Assembly: GCA_947452995.1 (NCBI GenBank)
Contig: CANGEV010000005.1
Span: 1 to 64,000 of the forward strand
DNA length: 64,000 nucleotides
Source of the DNA: Chitinophagales bacterium
GTDB taxonomy: Bacteria; Bacteroidota; Bacteroidia; Chitinophagales; CAIODY01
Reading direction: 5' to 3'
Part shown: positions 8,931 through 17,306 of the stretch, one piece after another
How positions within the stretch are numbered: the first letter of the stretch is position 1
Layout: the number at the start of each line of letters is the position of its first letter
Made by a program: the position numbers and the translations under genes
Notes under the pieces: generated by a model
Database searches by the model: none
Told to the model about the DNA's origin: nothing
What the model saw: the letters and a program-made list of their open reading frames with translations, nothing else

Positions 8931-10868
8931 TTACTTTACAATCAATTTTCCTGTTTTAAGGATTTGACCATTGAACGATTTTAAAACAAAGAAGTAAATC
9001 CCTTCATTAATTGAATATTCACTTAAACTTACTTTGCTAGCATGTTTAAGATCAATTGACAAACATTTCTGACCCATCAAATTCATCACTTCGAAACTAA
9101 CGGCTTCGGAAGGAACTTGTGTCAATTTCAATGTTCCATTACGTGTTACAGGATTTGGATAAATTGTAAAATCCTTAATTGTGGTAGCACTAATGCCTAA
9201 TCCATCATTATCTTTTAAGAGAATTGTCATGACAGAATCAAAGCCAATGCTTCCAGTAGACGGATTATCTAAATGTAATTCGATTATTTCATCACCTTCT
9301 ATTGACGCATCATCGGTAATATTAATCATTACATTATAATTACTCAATCCAGCAGGAATGTTTACTGGATTTGAAGTTACAAAACCATAGTCTGTATTGT
9401 AAGTAGAGGTTCCTTTAGCTGTGATATGTACATTTTCAGCAGTTGAAGGAGGATTAACAATATGAATACTAGCATAAATATTGCCCGCATTTTCAACTAC
9501 AGTATCACTTATTACATTAAAGAAATAAACGACATTACTAGGTGCTACATCGTTGTCAGTAATATTTTGAGTAAACATACCTATCGCTCCTAAAATTGCA
9601 CCATTAGTTGGATTACTTAGTGTAAATTGGATATTTTCTGCACCTTCAACTAAAAGGTCATCATTTACGGGAACACTAATAGTTTGATTTGAGCTGGAGT
9701 TAGCAGGGAAAGTAACTGTAGTAGGGGAGTTGAAGGTAAAATCAGAACCTGCGGTAGCTACACCTGCAGTTACATTAATATCTACTGTGGTGGCTGTACT
9801 TTTGGGATTGCTAATAGACAGAATTAAATTAAAAGAGCCAGCACTTTCTAAACATGTTGAAGCTGTAGTTGTAAAACTAATAACAGGAATAATCGGTGCA
9901 TCATTATCTATAATTGAACCAGTAAAAATTGAATCGGTTCCTACAAATGCTCCACCGCTAACTGTATCAACGACGATTTGAAAAGTTTCAATAGGTTCGA
10001 TAATCGTATCGTCAATAATAGTCAAACTAACATGCTGCGTTTGGTAAGCAGCTGTGCTTATTGGAAAAGTTACTTGTGTTGAAGCATATGTAAAATCTGT
10101 ACCACTTGTAGCCGAACCAGCTTTAAGTGAAACATTTGCAACTACCGGTTGAGAATTAGGGTTGATTAGGGATACGGCAATTGAAAGTGTACCTGCAGCC
10201 TCATTATAATTGCCAGCTTTAGGACTAAAACTCAACATAGGTTGAGAACCGGCTCCGCAAGGAACCATGGTGTGAGACCCGAGGTTTAAAATAGTGTTCG
10301 GCGCAAAACTAGTCCATTCATTTGCTACGTTAGCCCAATTTTTAGATCCATTATGAATGGTTGCATTTCTAACCAATGTAATATTTTCAGTAGAATCTGT
10401 TCCGAAATGCCAACTACCTGTTGGATTAGCACAAGGCACACCAAAAATATCTAAAGTATCGTTAGTAGGGGAGATGAGCATTAAAGCGTCATTACCATTA
10501 AAGGTTAAAGAACCCCATGAAGTATCCCGTACTGTATTCATATATGCTGAATCGGTAGAACTCATTGCTCCTGTTTTAATGGAGATTACATAAACATCAT
10601 TCGCATTTAATACCTTATTTGGGAATGTGAAAGTGGAGGCGTTACCAGCACAAGCATTTGTAAATAATTTCAATATATAACCACTCAAATTTATGCCTGA
10701 TAAGCTCGGGTTAAATATTTCAATTGACTTCACTCCAGTATGACCGCTAGCAGGTTCGATATATTCGCTAAAAAACAAATCAGCGCATGGAACTCCTGAA
10801 GTTTGTGCACTTAATCGATTAATTGTAATCGATATAAAAACTATAATAAGTAGTATCCCTTTTTTCAT
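8931..10868 (-). CDS. Secreted lamin-tail and Calx-beta domain protein with T9SS type A sorting domain
   Basis: The 645-residue protein is predicted to be exported and then attached or released by the type 9 secretion system. It has an N-terminal signal peptide of about 22 residues (hydrophobic stretch ending LSAQ). A lamin-tail-like domain follows (about 27-185, starting CADLFFSEYIEPASGHTG). Three Calx-beta repeats come next at about 215-325, 330-440 and 448-555, each with the DxxxxExxE pattern as in DDTIIEPIETFQI. The C-terminal sorting domain (about 568-645) starts FTIYPNPVTRNG and ends GKLIVK. It lies 9 bases downstream of the MCE gene, so the two are probably one transcript. No enzymatic domain is visible. 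It may act in adhesion or cation binding. Confidence 0.85.
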   Translation of the reverse strand: MKKGILLIIVFISITINRLSAQTSGVPCADLFFSEYIEPASGHTGVKSIEIFNPSLSGINLSGYILKLFTNACAGNASTFTFPNKVLNANDVYVISIKTGAMSSTDSAYMNTVRDTSWGSLTFNGNDALMLISPTNDTLDIFGVPCANPTGSWHFGTDSTENITLVRNATIHNGSKNWANVANEWTSFAPNTILNLGSHTMVPCGAGSQPMLSFSPKAGNYNEAAGTLSIAVSLINPNSQPVVANVSLKAGSATSGTDFTYASTQVTFPISTAAYQTQHVSLTIIDDTIIEPIETFQIVVDTVSGGAFVGTDSIFTGSIIDNDAPIIPVISFTTTASTCLESAGSFNLILSISNPKSTATTVDINVTAGVATAGSDFTFNSPTTVTFPANSSSNQTISVPVNDDLLVEGAENIQFTLSNPTNGAILGAIGMFTQNITDNDVAPSNVVYFFNVISDTVVENAGNIYASIHIVNPPSTAENVHITAKGTSTYNTDYGFVTSNPVNIPAGLSNYNVMINITDDASIEGDEIIELHLDNPSTGSIGFDSVMTILLKDNDGLGISATTIKDFTIYPNPVTRNGTLKLTQVPSEAVSFEVMNLMGQKCLSIDLKHASKVSLSEYSINEGIYFFVLKSFNGQILKTGKLIVK

Positions 10869-10877
10869 TTATAATGG

Positions 10878-11873
10878 TTATTTCTTTTTGTTGGTGTGTT
10901 TATCTTCTTTAGCTTCTTTGTTATCTTTTCCGAAAACAGAAACTTTAATATAGCGGCCAGGATTTTCTTTTAAGTCAATAACTAATTTATCCAGATCAAC
11001 AGACGTTTGTTGAAGATTCTTGTAAAGTGTTTCGTCGTTAACTAATAAGCCTAAAGAACCTTGACCATTTTTAATCTTAGCAACAACAGCATTTAAATCA
11101 CTAATAGTGGCATTCGTATTTTCGATGGTATTCTTTAAATCAGCCTTTGCCATATCATTCGTAATTTTGTCGATATTTACAATTGCATGCGTGATATCAT
11201 CATTGTTCTTTTTTAAATTATCAGATATACTAGCGACATTTTTTAAAATTTGACTTAAGCGTTCAGATTCACTACCCATTAATTTATTTACTTTTTCTGA
11301 CGTTTCTTTAAGGTTACGAATTGTTACTTCTAAATCACTTACGGTTGATAATAGATTATTACGTCCGCCTTTATTAAACCATGCATGCAATTCGTTAAGA
11401 ATTGAATCCATTCCACTTATTACGTGTTCTGCTTTTCTTTTAACAGGATCAATTTGGCGTGAAAAATCTTCCATCAAAGAGATTTCACTTAAACCAATCA
11501 ATGTATCTCCAGGAGCAATAAAATCTTTTTCAGATGAATATTCTACACGTATAATTTTGGTGCCTAATAAATCAGAACTGGCGATTTTAAAAGTAGAATA
11601 CTTTGGGATTTGGATATCACGACGAAATGAAAGAGTTGCTAGAATGGAATGATTTTGATCATTCAATAAAGTTAAAGATTCGACCTTTCCAATATTTAGT
11701 CCATTTATTAAAACAGGATTTGCAATTTTCAAACCGTCAATTTTATCAAAGCGAACATAGACTTGATCAGTACTTTGAAAGATATTAGTACCTTTTAAAA
11801 AGCTATACCCAAACAAGAGTAGGACAAACGATAATGCGGCAAATAAACCTACTTTAAATTCCTTAGAAAGCAC
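10878..11873 (-). CDS. MCE-domain (MlaD-like) lipid-transport protein
   Basis: The 331-residue protein is anchored by one N-terminal transmembrane helix (about residues 8-26) and carries one MCE domain (about 38-118, with VRFDKIDGLKIANPVLINGL), followed by a long helical, coiled-coil-like region (about 140-290). MCE proteins form hexamers that carry phospholipids between membranes. No MlaE permease or MlaF ATPase gene is adjacent, so partners must lie elsewhere. The start at 11873 is GTG, as no ATG is in frame upstream, and a -7 promoter element sits 18 bases before it. The Lys-rich tail ends the protein. Confidence 0.85.
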   Translation of the reverse strand: MLSKEFKVGLFAALSFVLLLFGYSFLKGTNIFQSTDQVYVRFDKIDGLKIANPVLINGLNIGKVESLTLLNDQNHSILATLSFRRDIQIPKYSTFKIASSDLLGTKIIRVEYSSEKDFIAPGDTLIGLSEISLMEDFSRQIDPVKRKAEHVISGMDSILNELHAWFNKGGRNNLLSTVSDLEVTIRNLKETSEKVNKLMGSESERLSQILKNVASISDNLKKNNDDITHAIVNIDKITNDMAKADLKNTIENTNATISDLNAVVAKIKNGQGSLGLLVNDETLYKNLQQTSVDLDKLVIDLKENPGRYIKVSVFGKDNKEAKEDKHTNKKK

Positions 11874-11890
11874 GTGAAATAATTTGTAAG

Positions 11891-11898
11891 CAAAGGTA
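11891..11898 (-). promoter_or_regulatory. -7 element of the MCE gene promoter
   Basis: TACCTTTG on the minus strand fits TAnnTTTG exactly, 18 bases before the GTG start of the MCE gene. The -33 element is not clear. Confidence 0.5.
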
Positions 11899-12042
11899 CA
11901 TAAGCAACGTCAAACTTGCGTAAAATTAAAGTAAAGAACTTTCTTAATAGATTCTAATCAAAACTGTCCTTTTATCCTATAATTTATATTATGTTAAGTA
12001 AATAATTAGAGTTTATAGGCTTCGTATGTAATAACTACTCAA

Positions 12043-12678
12043 CTATGCTAGTGTAACATACTTCAACCCTAATGGAATTTCTTCTGAAAGCCAAGATTTA
12101 ATCTGCTGTAAATGGGATTCATTATTTACAAAATCTCCCCTACTTGTATCAATGATTAAAATTCGTTGATCTTTTTTTTGTCTGAAATATTGAAAATATT
12201 GTTGCTGGATATCCTCCAAATAAGAATCTGCAATCTGTTGCTCATAGGATCTTCCCCGTAGCTTAATGTTCTTTTGTAAACGTGCTATATCCGAATGCAA
12301 ATAAACAATAACTTCTGGTGCTGGTAATGTTTTATAAATTATATCGAAGATCCGCATGTACAGATTATATTCATCTGGGCTCAAATTCACTTTTGAGAAC
12401 AAAGTTGACTTGACAAATAAATAATCCGTTATAACACCATTATAGAAAAAATCAGTTTGAGTTGTCATTTCACTGAGCTGCTTAAATCGCTCAGCAACAA
12501 AAAATAATTCGAAAGGAAATGCATACTTTTCTGGCTGTTCGTAAAAGTTAGCAATGAATGGATTATCTGCAAATTGTTCAAGCACAAGTTTAGCACCATA
12601 TTCAGCAGCTAAAAGTTTAGCCAATGATGTTTTTCCTGCACCAATATTTCCTTCTATCGATAAGTATTTATAACGCAC
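12043..12678 (-). CDS. Deoxynucleoside kinase (deoxyadenosine/deoxyguanosine kinase-like)
   Basis: The enzyme phosphorylates deoxynucleosides with ATP for nucleotide salvage. GTG 12678 gives 211 residues starting VRYKYLSIEGNIGAGKTSLA, which places the P-loop at the N-terminus as usual for this family. The reading frame can be opened from TTG 12711, but that would add 11 residues overlapping folK. Downstream features include an ERF-type segment (AERFKQL) and RGRSYEQQI in the lid region. It follows folK by 13 bases and is the last gene of the pyrR-pyrB-folK unit. Substrate preference cannot be read from sequence. Confidence 0.85.
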   Translation of the reverse strand: MRYKYLSIEGNIGAGKTSLAKLLAAEYGAKLVLEQFADNPFIANFYEQPEKYAFPFELFFVAERFKQLSEMTTQTDFFYNGVITDYLFVKSTLFSKVNLSPDEYNLYMRIFDIIYKTLPAPEVIVYLHSDIARLQKNIKLRGRSYEQQIADSYLEDIQQQYFQYFRQKKDQRILIIDTSRGDFVNNESHLQQIKSWLSEEIPLGLKYVTLA

Positions 12679-12691
12679 AAAATAGGGTAGT

Positions 12692-13183
12692 CTAAATTTC
12701 AAATATTTCAACCGCTAAAGTATCAGGACATTCATTACTTAATTCCTCAATTGTCTTACCCAACTTTGGATGTAACCACTGCTCCCCTATTTCCTTCAAA
12801 GGTTGTAACGTAAAGTTACGCAAATGTAAATAAGGATGTGGAACTTGTAAACGACTTTCAATAATAATTCTTCTACCATGAAACAAAATATCGATATCAA
12901 TTACACGCTCTCCCCATTTTTCTTCTCGAACGCGCCCTAGTTCAGTCTCAATCTTTAATATTTTATCAATCGCATTTAAAGCATCTCCACTAAATTCAAA
13001 AACCAAAACTTGGTTTAAAAATGAATTTTGATTGGTTTTGCCCCAAGCGGACGTTTGATAAATTTTTGATTTCATTGCCAAATGGCCAAAACAATCTTCC
13101 AATTTGCAACGAGCTTCAATTAAGTTCGTTGTACGATCTCCCAAATTGGTGCCTAATAATAAAACTAAAAAATTGTCTTTCAA
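12692..13183 (-). CDS. folK: 2-amino-4-hydroxy-6-hydroxymethyldihydropteridine pyrophosphokinase
   Basis: FolK transfers pyrophosphate from ATP to 6-hydroxymethyl-dihydropterin in folate synthesis. The 163-residue protein begins with LLLGTNLGDRTTNL (the substrate loop, about residues 8-21). It has NQVLVFEF near residue 58, and RVREEKWGERVIDIDILF near residues 82-99 is the signature with the metal-binding DIDI aspartates. VPHPYLHLRNFTLQPL near 113 completes the pattern. The only usable start is TTG 13183, 11 bases after pyrB ends. Confidence 0.92.
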   Translation of the reverse strand: MKDNFLVLLLGTNLGDRTTNLIEARCKLEDCFGHLAMKSKIYQTSAWGKTNQNSFLNQVLVFEFSGDALNAIDKILKIETELGRVREEKWGERVIDIDILFHGRRIIIESRLQVPHPYLHLRNFTLQPLKEIGEQWLHPKLGKTIEELSNECPDTLAVEIFEI

Positions 13184-13194
13184 ATGCTTTAAGA

Positions 13195-14133
13195 TTAAGC
13201 ATTTTGCAATTCAGCAACCGAAGCTTGGTGCACAAGGTATAAGACAGCCATTCTAACTGCAACACCATTTTCAACCTGATCAAGTATGATCGAATTCTTA
13301 CCATCTGCTACTTCAGAACTAATTTCCACACCACGATTAATTGGTCCTGGATGCATTATAACGATATCTTTACCAATCTCATTTAACAAGGTTTGATTGA
13401 TACCATAATACAAAGAGTATTCACGTAAAGAAGGGAAATATTGAATATCTTGACGCTCTAATTGAATTCGCAATACATTGGCTACATCACACCATTGTAA
13501 CGCCTTTTTAATATCATATTCTACTTCTACACCCAAGCTTTCAATATTTTGTGGCATCAAAGTAGGAGGGCCACACAACTTCACTTTAGCTCCTAACTTT
13601 TGAAGACAGTAAATATTGCTAAGTGCAACACGTGAATGAAGGATATCGCCTACTATTAAAATTTTCTTACCCGTCAACTCCCCTACTTTTTCTCTTATAG
13701 AATAAGCATCTAATAAAGCTTGTGTCGGATGTTCATGTGTCCCATCACCAGCGTTAATAATACTCGCATTAATATGCTTTTGTAAAAAAATGGCGGCACC
13801 AGGACTAGGATGTCGCATAACAACCATATCCACTTTCATGGCTAGGATATTATTTACTGTATCAATTAACGTTTCACCCTTACTAACTGATGAGGAGGAT
13901 GTAGTAAAATTTAAAACATCCGCATTAAGTCTTTTTTCAGCTAGTTCAAATGAAATACGAGTACGTGTTGAATTTTCAAAAAACAAATTCACAATGGTTA
14001 CATCACGCATAGATGGAACCTTTTTTATTGGACGGTTTAGTACTTCTTTAAAATGATCAGCCTGGGTAAAAATAAGTTCTATATCAGCTTTAGAGAGCTG
14101 TTTAATTCCCAGTAAATGCTTAGTTGACAACAT
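13195..14133 (-). CDS. pyrB: Aspartate carbamoyltransferase catalytic subunit
   Basis: PyrB joins carbamoyl phosphate to aspartate, the committed step of pyrimidine synthesis. The 312-residue protein has the carbamoyl phosphate loop FFENSTRTRISFELAEKRL near residues 52-70. It also has DGTHEHPTQALLDAYSI near 133 and the aspartate-site HPGPINRGVEI near 263. No regulatory chain gene (pyrI) is adjacent. It lies 54 bases after pyrR. A catalytically dead dihydroorotase-like gene elsewhere in this window (59831-61093) is a plausible structural partner. Confidence 0.95.
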   Translation of the reverse strand: MLSTKHLLGIKQLSKADIELIFTQADHFKEVLNRPIKKVPSMRDVTIVNLFFENSTRTRISFELAEKRLNADVLNFTTSSSSVSKGETLIDTVNNILAMKVDMVVMRHPSPGAAIFLQKHINASIINAGDGTHEHPTQALLDAYSIREKVGELTGKKILIVGDILHSRVALSNIYCLQKLGAKVKLCGPPTLMPQNIESLGVEVEYDIKKALQWCDVANVLRIQLERQDIQYFPSLREYSLYYGINQTLLNEIGKDIVIMHPGPINRGVEISSEVADGKNSIILDQVENGVAVRMAVLYLVHQASVAELQNA

Positions 14134-14187
14134 ATTAAACGTCTTTAATTCAATTATTACTTTAATTATTGTCTGAAATAAAATTAA

Positions 14188-14721
14188 TTATTCAACGGCA
14201 ATAACAGCATCAATACCATCTTTCTCCTTCCATTTTACCTTCACCTTTTGTTGATTGAAAGTATCAACTGCCTGACCTACGTAATCTGCATGAATAGGTA
14301 AATCACGCGAAAATTTTCGATCAATCAAAACCATTAACTCCACTTTAGCCGGACGACCAAATGCCAAAAGTGCATCAAGTGCTGCACGGATCGTTCTACC
14401 GGTATACAATACATCATCAATTAAAATCACCTTTTTATTAGCGATCGAGAATTGCATTTCTGTAGTATAGGATTTAATATTAGCGTCTTGACGAACATCG
14501 TCACGATAAAATGAAATATCTAATTTTCCGAGGGCTGGTTTATAGGAAGCATTCTCTTCCTGCATTAATTGCATAATTCTATTAGCCATCCAAACTCCTC
14601 GCGGTTGAATACCAACTAAAACCAATTGATTGATGTCGCGGTGTTGCTCAACAATCTGCTGTGCGAGTCGCTTTAAGGTTAAGGCTAACCTTTTTTCATC
14701 TAAAATCAACTTTTCAACCAT
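14188..14721 (-). CDS. pyrR: PyrR-like bifunctional regulator / uracil phosphoribosyltransferase
   Basis: The 177-residue protein has the phosphoribosyltransferase fold with the PRPP loop VILIDDVLYTGRTIRAALDA near residues 94-113 and the hallmark LVGIQPRGVWMANRI near residue 36. In Bacillus, PyrR attenuates the pyr operon by binding mRNA and also converts uracil to UMP. Here I see no attenuator hairpins between pyrR and pyrB, so regulation through that mechanism is not supported. It heads the pyrR-pyrB-folK-kinase unit. The promoter lies so close to ATG 14721 that the mRNA may lack a leader. Confidence 0.9.
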   Translation of the reverse strand: MVEKLILDEKRLALTLKRLAQQIVEQHRDINQLVLVGIQPRGVWMANRIMQLMQEENASYKPALGKLDISFYRDDVRQDANIKSYTTEMQFSIANKKVILIDDVLYTGRTIRAALDALLAFGRPAKVELMVLIDRKFSRDLPIHADYVGQAVDTFNQQKVKVKWKEKDGIDAVIAVE

Positions 14722-14726
14722 CCATG

Positions 14727-14757
14727 CAAAAATAGAAAATTATGTTTGAAGTTCAAA
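14727..14757 (-). promoter_or_regulatory. Consensus promoter of the pyrR operon, abutting the start codon
   Basis: On the minus strand TTTG, 19 bases, TATTTTTG is a full Bacteroidota -33/-7 match. The last base of the -7 element is at 14727, only six bases from the A of ATG 14721, so transcription is expected to begin at or within about two bases of the start codon. Confidence 0.7.
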
Positions 14758-14886
14758 AAAAACACCAAACACTTATATTTATCAAAAAGGAATGATTTTT
14801 TTACCAAATAACCTAAAATAAAGGTAAATAATTTTGTTTTAAGCAGTAATTTAGAACTATTCAAACAAAAAATACCCTAAAAATTA

Positions 14887-14916
14887 TTTGAGATTCTAAA
14901 AAATCGCTTAATTTTG
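14887..14916 (+). promoter_or_regulatory. Consensus promoter of the glutamine synthetase gene
   Basis: TTTG, 18 bases, TAATTTTG matches the Bacteroidota -33/-7 pattern fully and ends 19 bases before ATG 14935. The leader should be about 13 bases and is A-rich with no Shine-Dalgarno sequence. Confidence 0.72.
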
Positions 14917-14934
14917 TAAAAAATAATCCAAATT

Positions 14935-17127
14935 ATGTCTTCATTACGTTTTAATGCGATCAAATCGATCAATCAGATGGCTCCAGTAGTACCTGATTTA
15001 GGCTCACGCGTTTCAGCTTACTACGCGGAGAATGTATTCACCGAAGAAATGATGCGTCAGTATTTAGCTGGCGACACTTTCAAGGCGATTAAAAATGCGA
15101 TCACTAATGGTACGAAATTAGATCGTAAAATTGCGGATGAAGTTGCGAATGCAATGAAGGCATGGGCTATATCAAAAGGGGTATCGCACTATACACATTG
15201 GTTTCAGCCATTAACAGGTGCTACAGCTGAAAAACATGATGCATTTTTCAAACCTATTGCAACCGGAAAAGGAGTTGAAGCATTTGATGGCGATGCGTTG
15301 ATACAACAGGAGCCAGATGCAAGTTCTTTCCCAAATGGTGGGATTCGTTCTACTTTCGAAGCGCGTGGATATACGGCTTGGGATCCAACATCACCTGCAT
15401 TCATTATGGAGGTAAATAATGTTAAAACACTTTGTGTCCCTACCATATTTGTTGCATATAGCGGAGAAGCATTGGATTATAAAGCTCCTTTATTAAAGTC
15501 ATTACATTTCCTAGAAACAGCAGCATTGCCAGTCATTAATTATTTTGACAAAGCCGCAACACGTGTATTTGCTACATTAGGATGGGAACAAGAATATTTT
15601 GTGATTGACGAAGACATGTATCATGCTCGTCCGGACATTATGCTTACAGGACGTACTTTATTTGGACACTCCCCTGCTAAGGGTCAACAATTAGAAGATC
15701 ACTACTTCGGAGCTATTCCACAACGAGTGTTAAGCTATATGGCTGATTTTGAAAAAGAATGTTTCAGAGTGGGTATACCGTTAAAAACTCGTCACAACGA
15801 AGTTGCTCCTGGTCAGTTCGAAGCAGCACCTGTATTTGAAGAGGTAAATATCGCTGTAGATCATAATCAGTTGTTGATGGATGTGATGGAGCGTGTAGCA
15901 CGTAAGCATCGTTTAAAAGTATTATTCCATGAAAAGCCTTTTGCTGGCGTAAACGGAAGCGGCAAACATAATAACTGGTCGTTAGGAACAGATACTGGAT
16001 CAAACTTATTAAGTCCTGGCAAAACGCCTAAAACCAATTTGCAATTTTTAACATTCTTCGTAAATACTATTAAGGCAGTTCATGATAATGCAGATTTATT
16101 ACGTGCATCAATTGCTTCTGCAAATAATGATCATCGCTTAGGAGCCAATGAAGCACCTCCAGCAATTATATCCGTATTTGCAGGAACCTATTTGAGTGAA
16201 GTACTTCGTGAAATTGAAGCGCGTGTTGATGAGAATAAAAAAGTAGCAGATAGTGATAAAGTGATGTTGAAGATGGATATTCATAATAAGATTCCAGACT
16301 TGTTAATGGACAATACAGATCGCAATCGTACGTCTCCATTTGCGTTTACTGGTAACAAATTTGAATTCCGTGCAGTTGGCTCTTCTGCGAATTGTGCTAA
16401 TGCAATGACTGTATTAAATACAATTGTTGCAAAACAATTGGTAGAATTCCATAAGGATGTTGAAGCTATAGCTGAGAAAGGTGAACGTAAAGACGGCGCT
16501 ATTTTAACAGTACTACGTCGTTATATTGCAGCTTCTAAAAACATACTATTCGAAGGTGATAACTATTCTGAAGAATGGGCTAAAGAAGCAGAGAAGCGCG
16601 GTTTAAAGAATATTAAAACAACACCTAAAGCATTAGATGCTTATATTTCTGAGAAATCCGAAAAGTTGTTTGTGGAAAATGGAATCTTTAGTAAAATAGA
16701 ATTGCATGCACGTCATGAAATCATGCTAGAAGATTATGTAAAGAAAGTACAAATCGAAGCACGTGTAATTGAAGATATTGCATTAAATCAAATTTTACCT
16801 GCTGCCATAGCTTATCAATCGAATTTAATTAACAATGTTGTTGGATTAAATTCAATTGGAATGGAAAGTCATAGTGGCGCTCAAAGAGAATTAATCCAAA
16901 CTTTGTCAGAGCGTATGGCTAAAATTAAATCTAATTGCGAAGAAATGAATGAAGCTCGTAAAAAGGCTAATAAGTTGGACAATTTACATGAAAAAGCTAT
17001 AATGTATTGTGATACAATCAAACCTTATTTCGACGTAATACGTTACGAAGTTGATAAACTTGAGGCAATCGTTGATGATAGCTTATGGCCTCTGCCGAAG
17101 TATCGTGAAATGTTGTTTGTACGATAA
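14935..17127 (+). CDS. Glutamine synthetase type III
   Basis: The enzyme makes glutamine from glutamate and ammonium with ATP. At 730 residues it is the large GSIII type, common in Bacteroidota and cyanobacteria, not the roughly 450-residue GSI. Family-typical segments include YTHWFQPLTGATAEKHDAF near residue 82, LGWEQEYFVID near residue 222 (glutamate metal ligands), and NGSGKHNNWSLGTD near residue 338. HNEVAPGQFEAAPVFEEVN (about 285) is the further metal- and ATP-binding part. It stands alone between its own consensus promoter and terminator. No PII or ammonium transporter gene is adjacent. Confidence 0.95.
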   Translation: MSSLRFNAIKSINQMAPVVPDLGSRVSAYYAENVFTEEMMRQYLAGDTFKAIKNAITNGTKLDRKIADEVANAMKAWAISKGVSHYTHWFQPLTGATAEKHDAFFKPIATGKGVEAFDGDALIQQEPDASSFPNGGIRSTFEARGYTAWDPTSPAFIMEVNNVKTLCVPTIFVAYSGEALDYKAPLLKSLHFLETAALPVINYFDKAATRVFATLGWEQEYFVIDEDMYHARPDIMLTGRTLFGHSPAKGQQLEDHYFGAIPQRVLSYMADFEKECFRVGIPLKTRHNEVAPGQFEAAPVFEEVNIAVDHNQLLMDVMERVARKHRLKVLFHEKPFAGVNGSGKHNNWSLGTDTGSNLLSPGKTPKTNLQFLTFFVNTIKAVHDNADLLRASIASANNDHRLGANEAPPAIISVFAGTYLSEVLREIEARVDENKKVADSDKVMLKMDIHNKIPDLLMDNTDRNRTSPFAFTGNKFEFRAVGSSANCANAMTVLNTIVAKQLVEFHKDVEAIAEKGERKDGAILTVLRRYIAASKNILFEGDNYSEEWAKEAEKRGLKNIKTTPKALDAYISEKSEKLFVENGIFSKIELHARHEIMLEDYVKKVQIEARVIEDIALNQILPAAIAYQSNLINNVVGLNSIGMESHSGAQRELIQTLSERMAKIKSNCEEMNEARKKANKLDNLHEKAIMYCDTIKPYFDVIRYEVDKLEAIVDDSLWPLPKYREMLFVR

Positions 17128-17145
17128 TCATACTACTGTCTAAAT

Positions 17146-17177
17146 AAAAAAGCCTCAACAATGTTGAGGCTTTTTTA
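17146..17177 (+). terminator. Terminator after the glutamine synthetase gene
   Basis: A perfect inverted repeat (AGCCTCAACA and complement around one base) is preceded by an A-run and followed by TTTTTT, 20 bases after the stop. Confidence 0.88.
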
Positions 17178-17283
17178 TTTGTATGTAAAATTAAAGTTAA
17201 GTACATTTTCTAAAGACTAAATGTATAGGTATCACTTAAAGGTTTATTCATGTTAAGAAAAAATTAAAGAAAATATAGCTGGG

Positions 17284-17291
17284 TAGTTTTG
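17284..17291 (+). promoter_or_regulatory. -7 element before the glycosyltransferase gene
   Basis: TAGTTTTG fits TAnnTTTG and ends 16 bases before the GTG start at 17307, the same spacing as for lysS. No -33 TTG is evident. The rest of the 17178-17306 gap holds nothing recognisable. Confidence 0.45.
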
Positions 17292-17306
17292 GATAAAATA
17301 AATTGA

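Noticed and set aside
9730-9981. Open frame on the plus strand within the Calx-beta protein gene
   Set aside because: It lies wholly antisense to repeats of a well-supported gene and has no domain or promoter.
14801-14827. TTACC...GGTAA inverted repeat between pyrR and the glutamine synthetase gene
   Set aside because: Arms are short in very AT-rich sequence and the loop is long. The region is already explained by two promoters.
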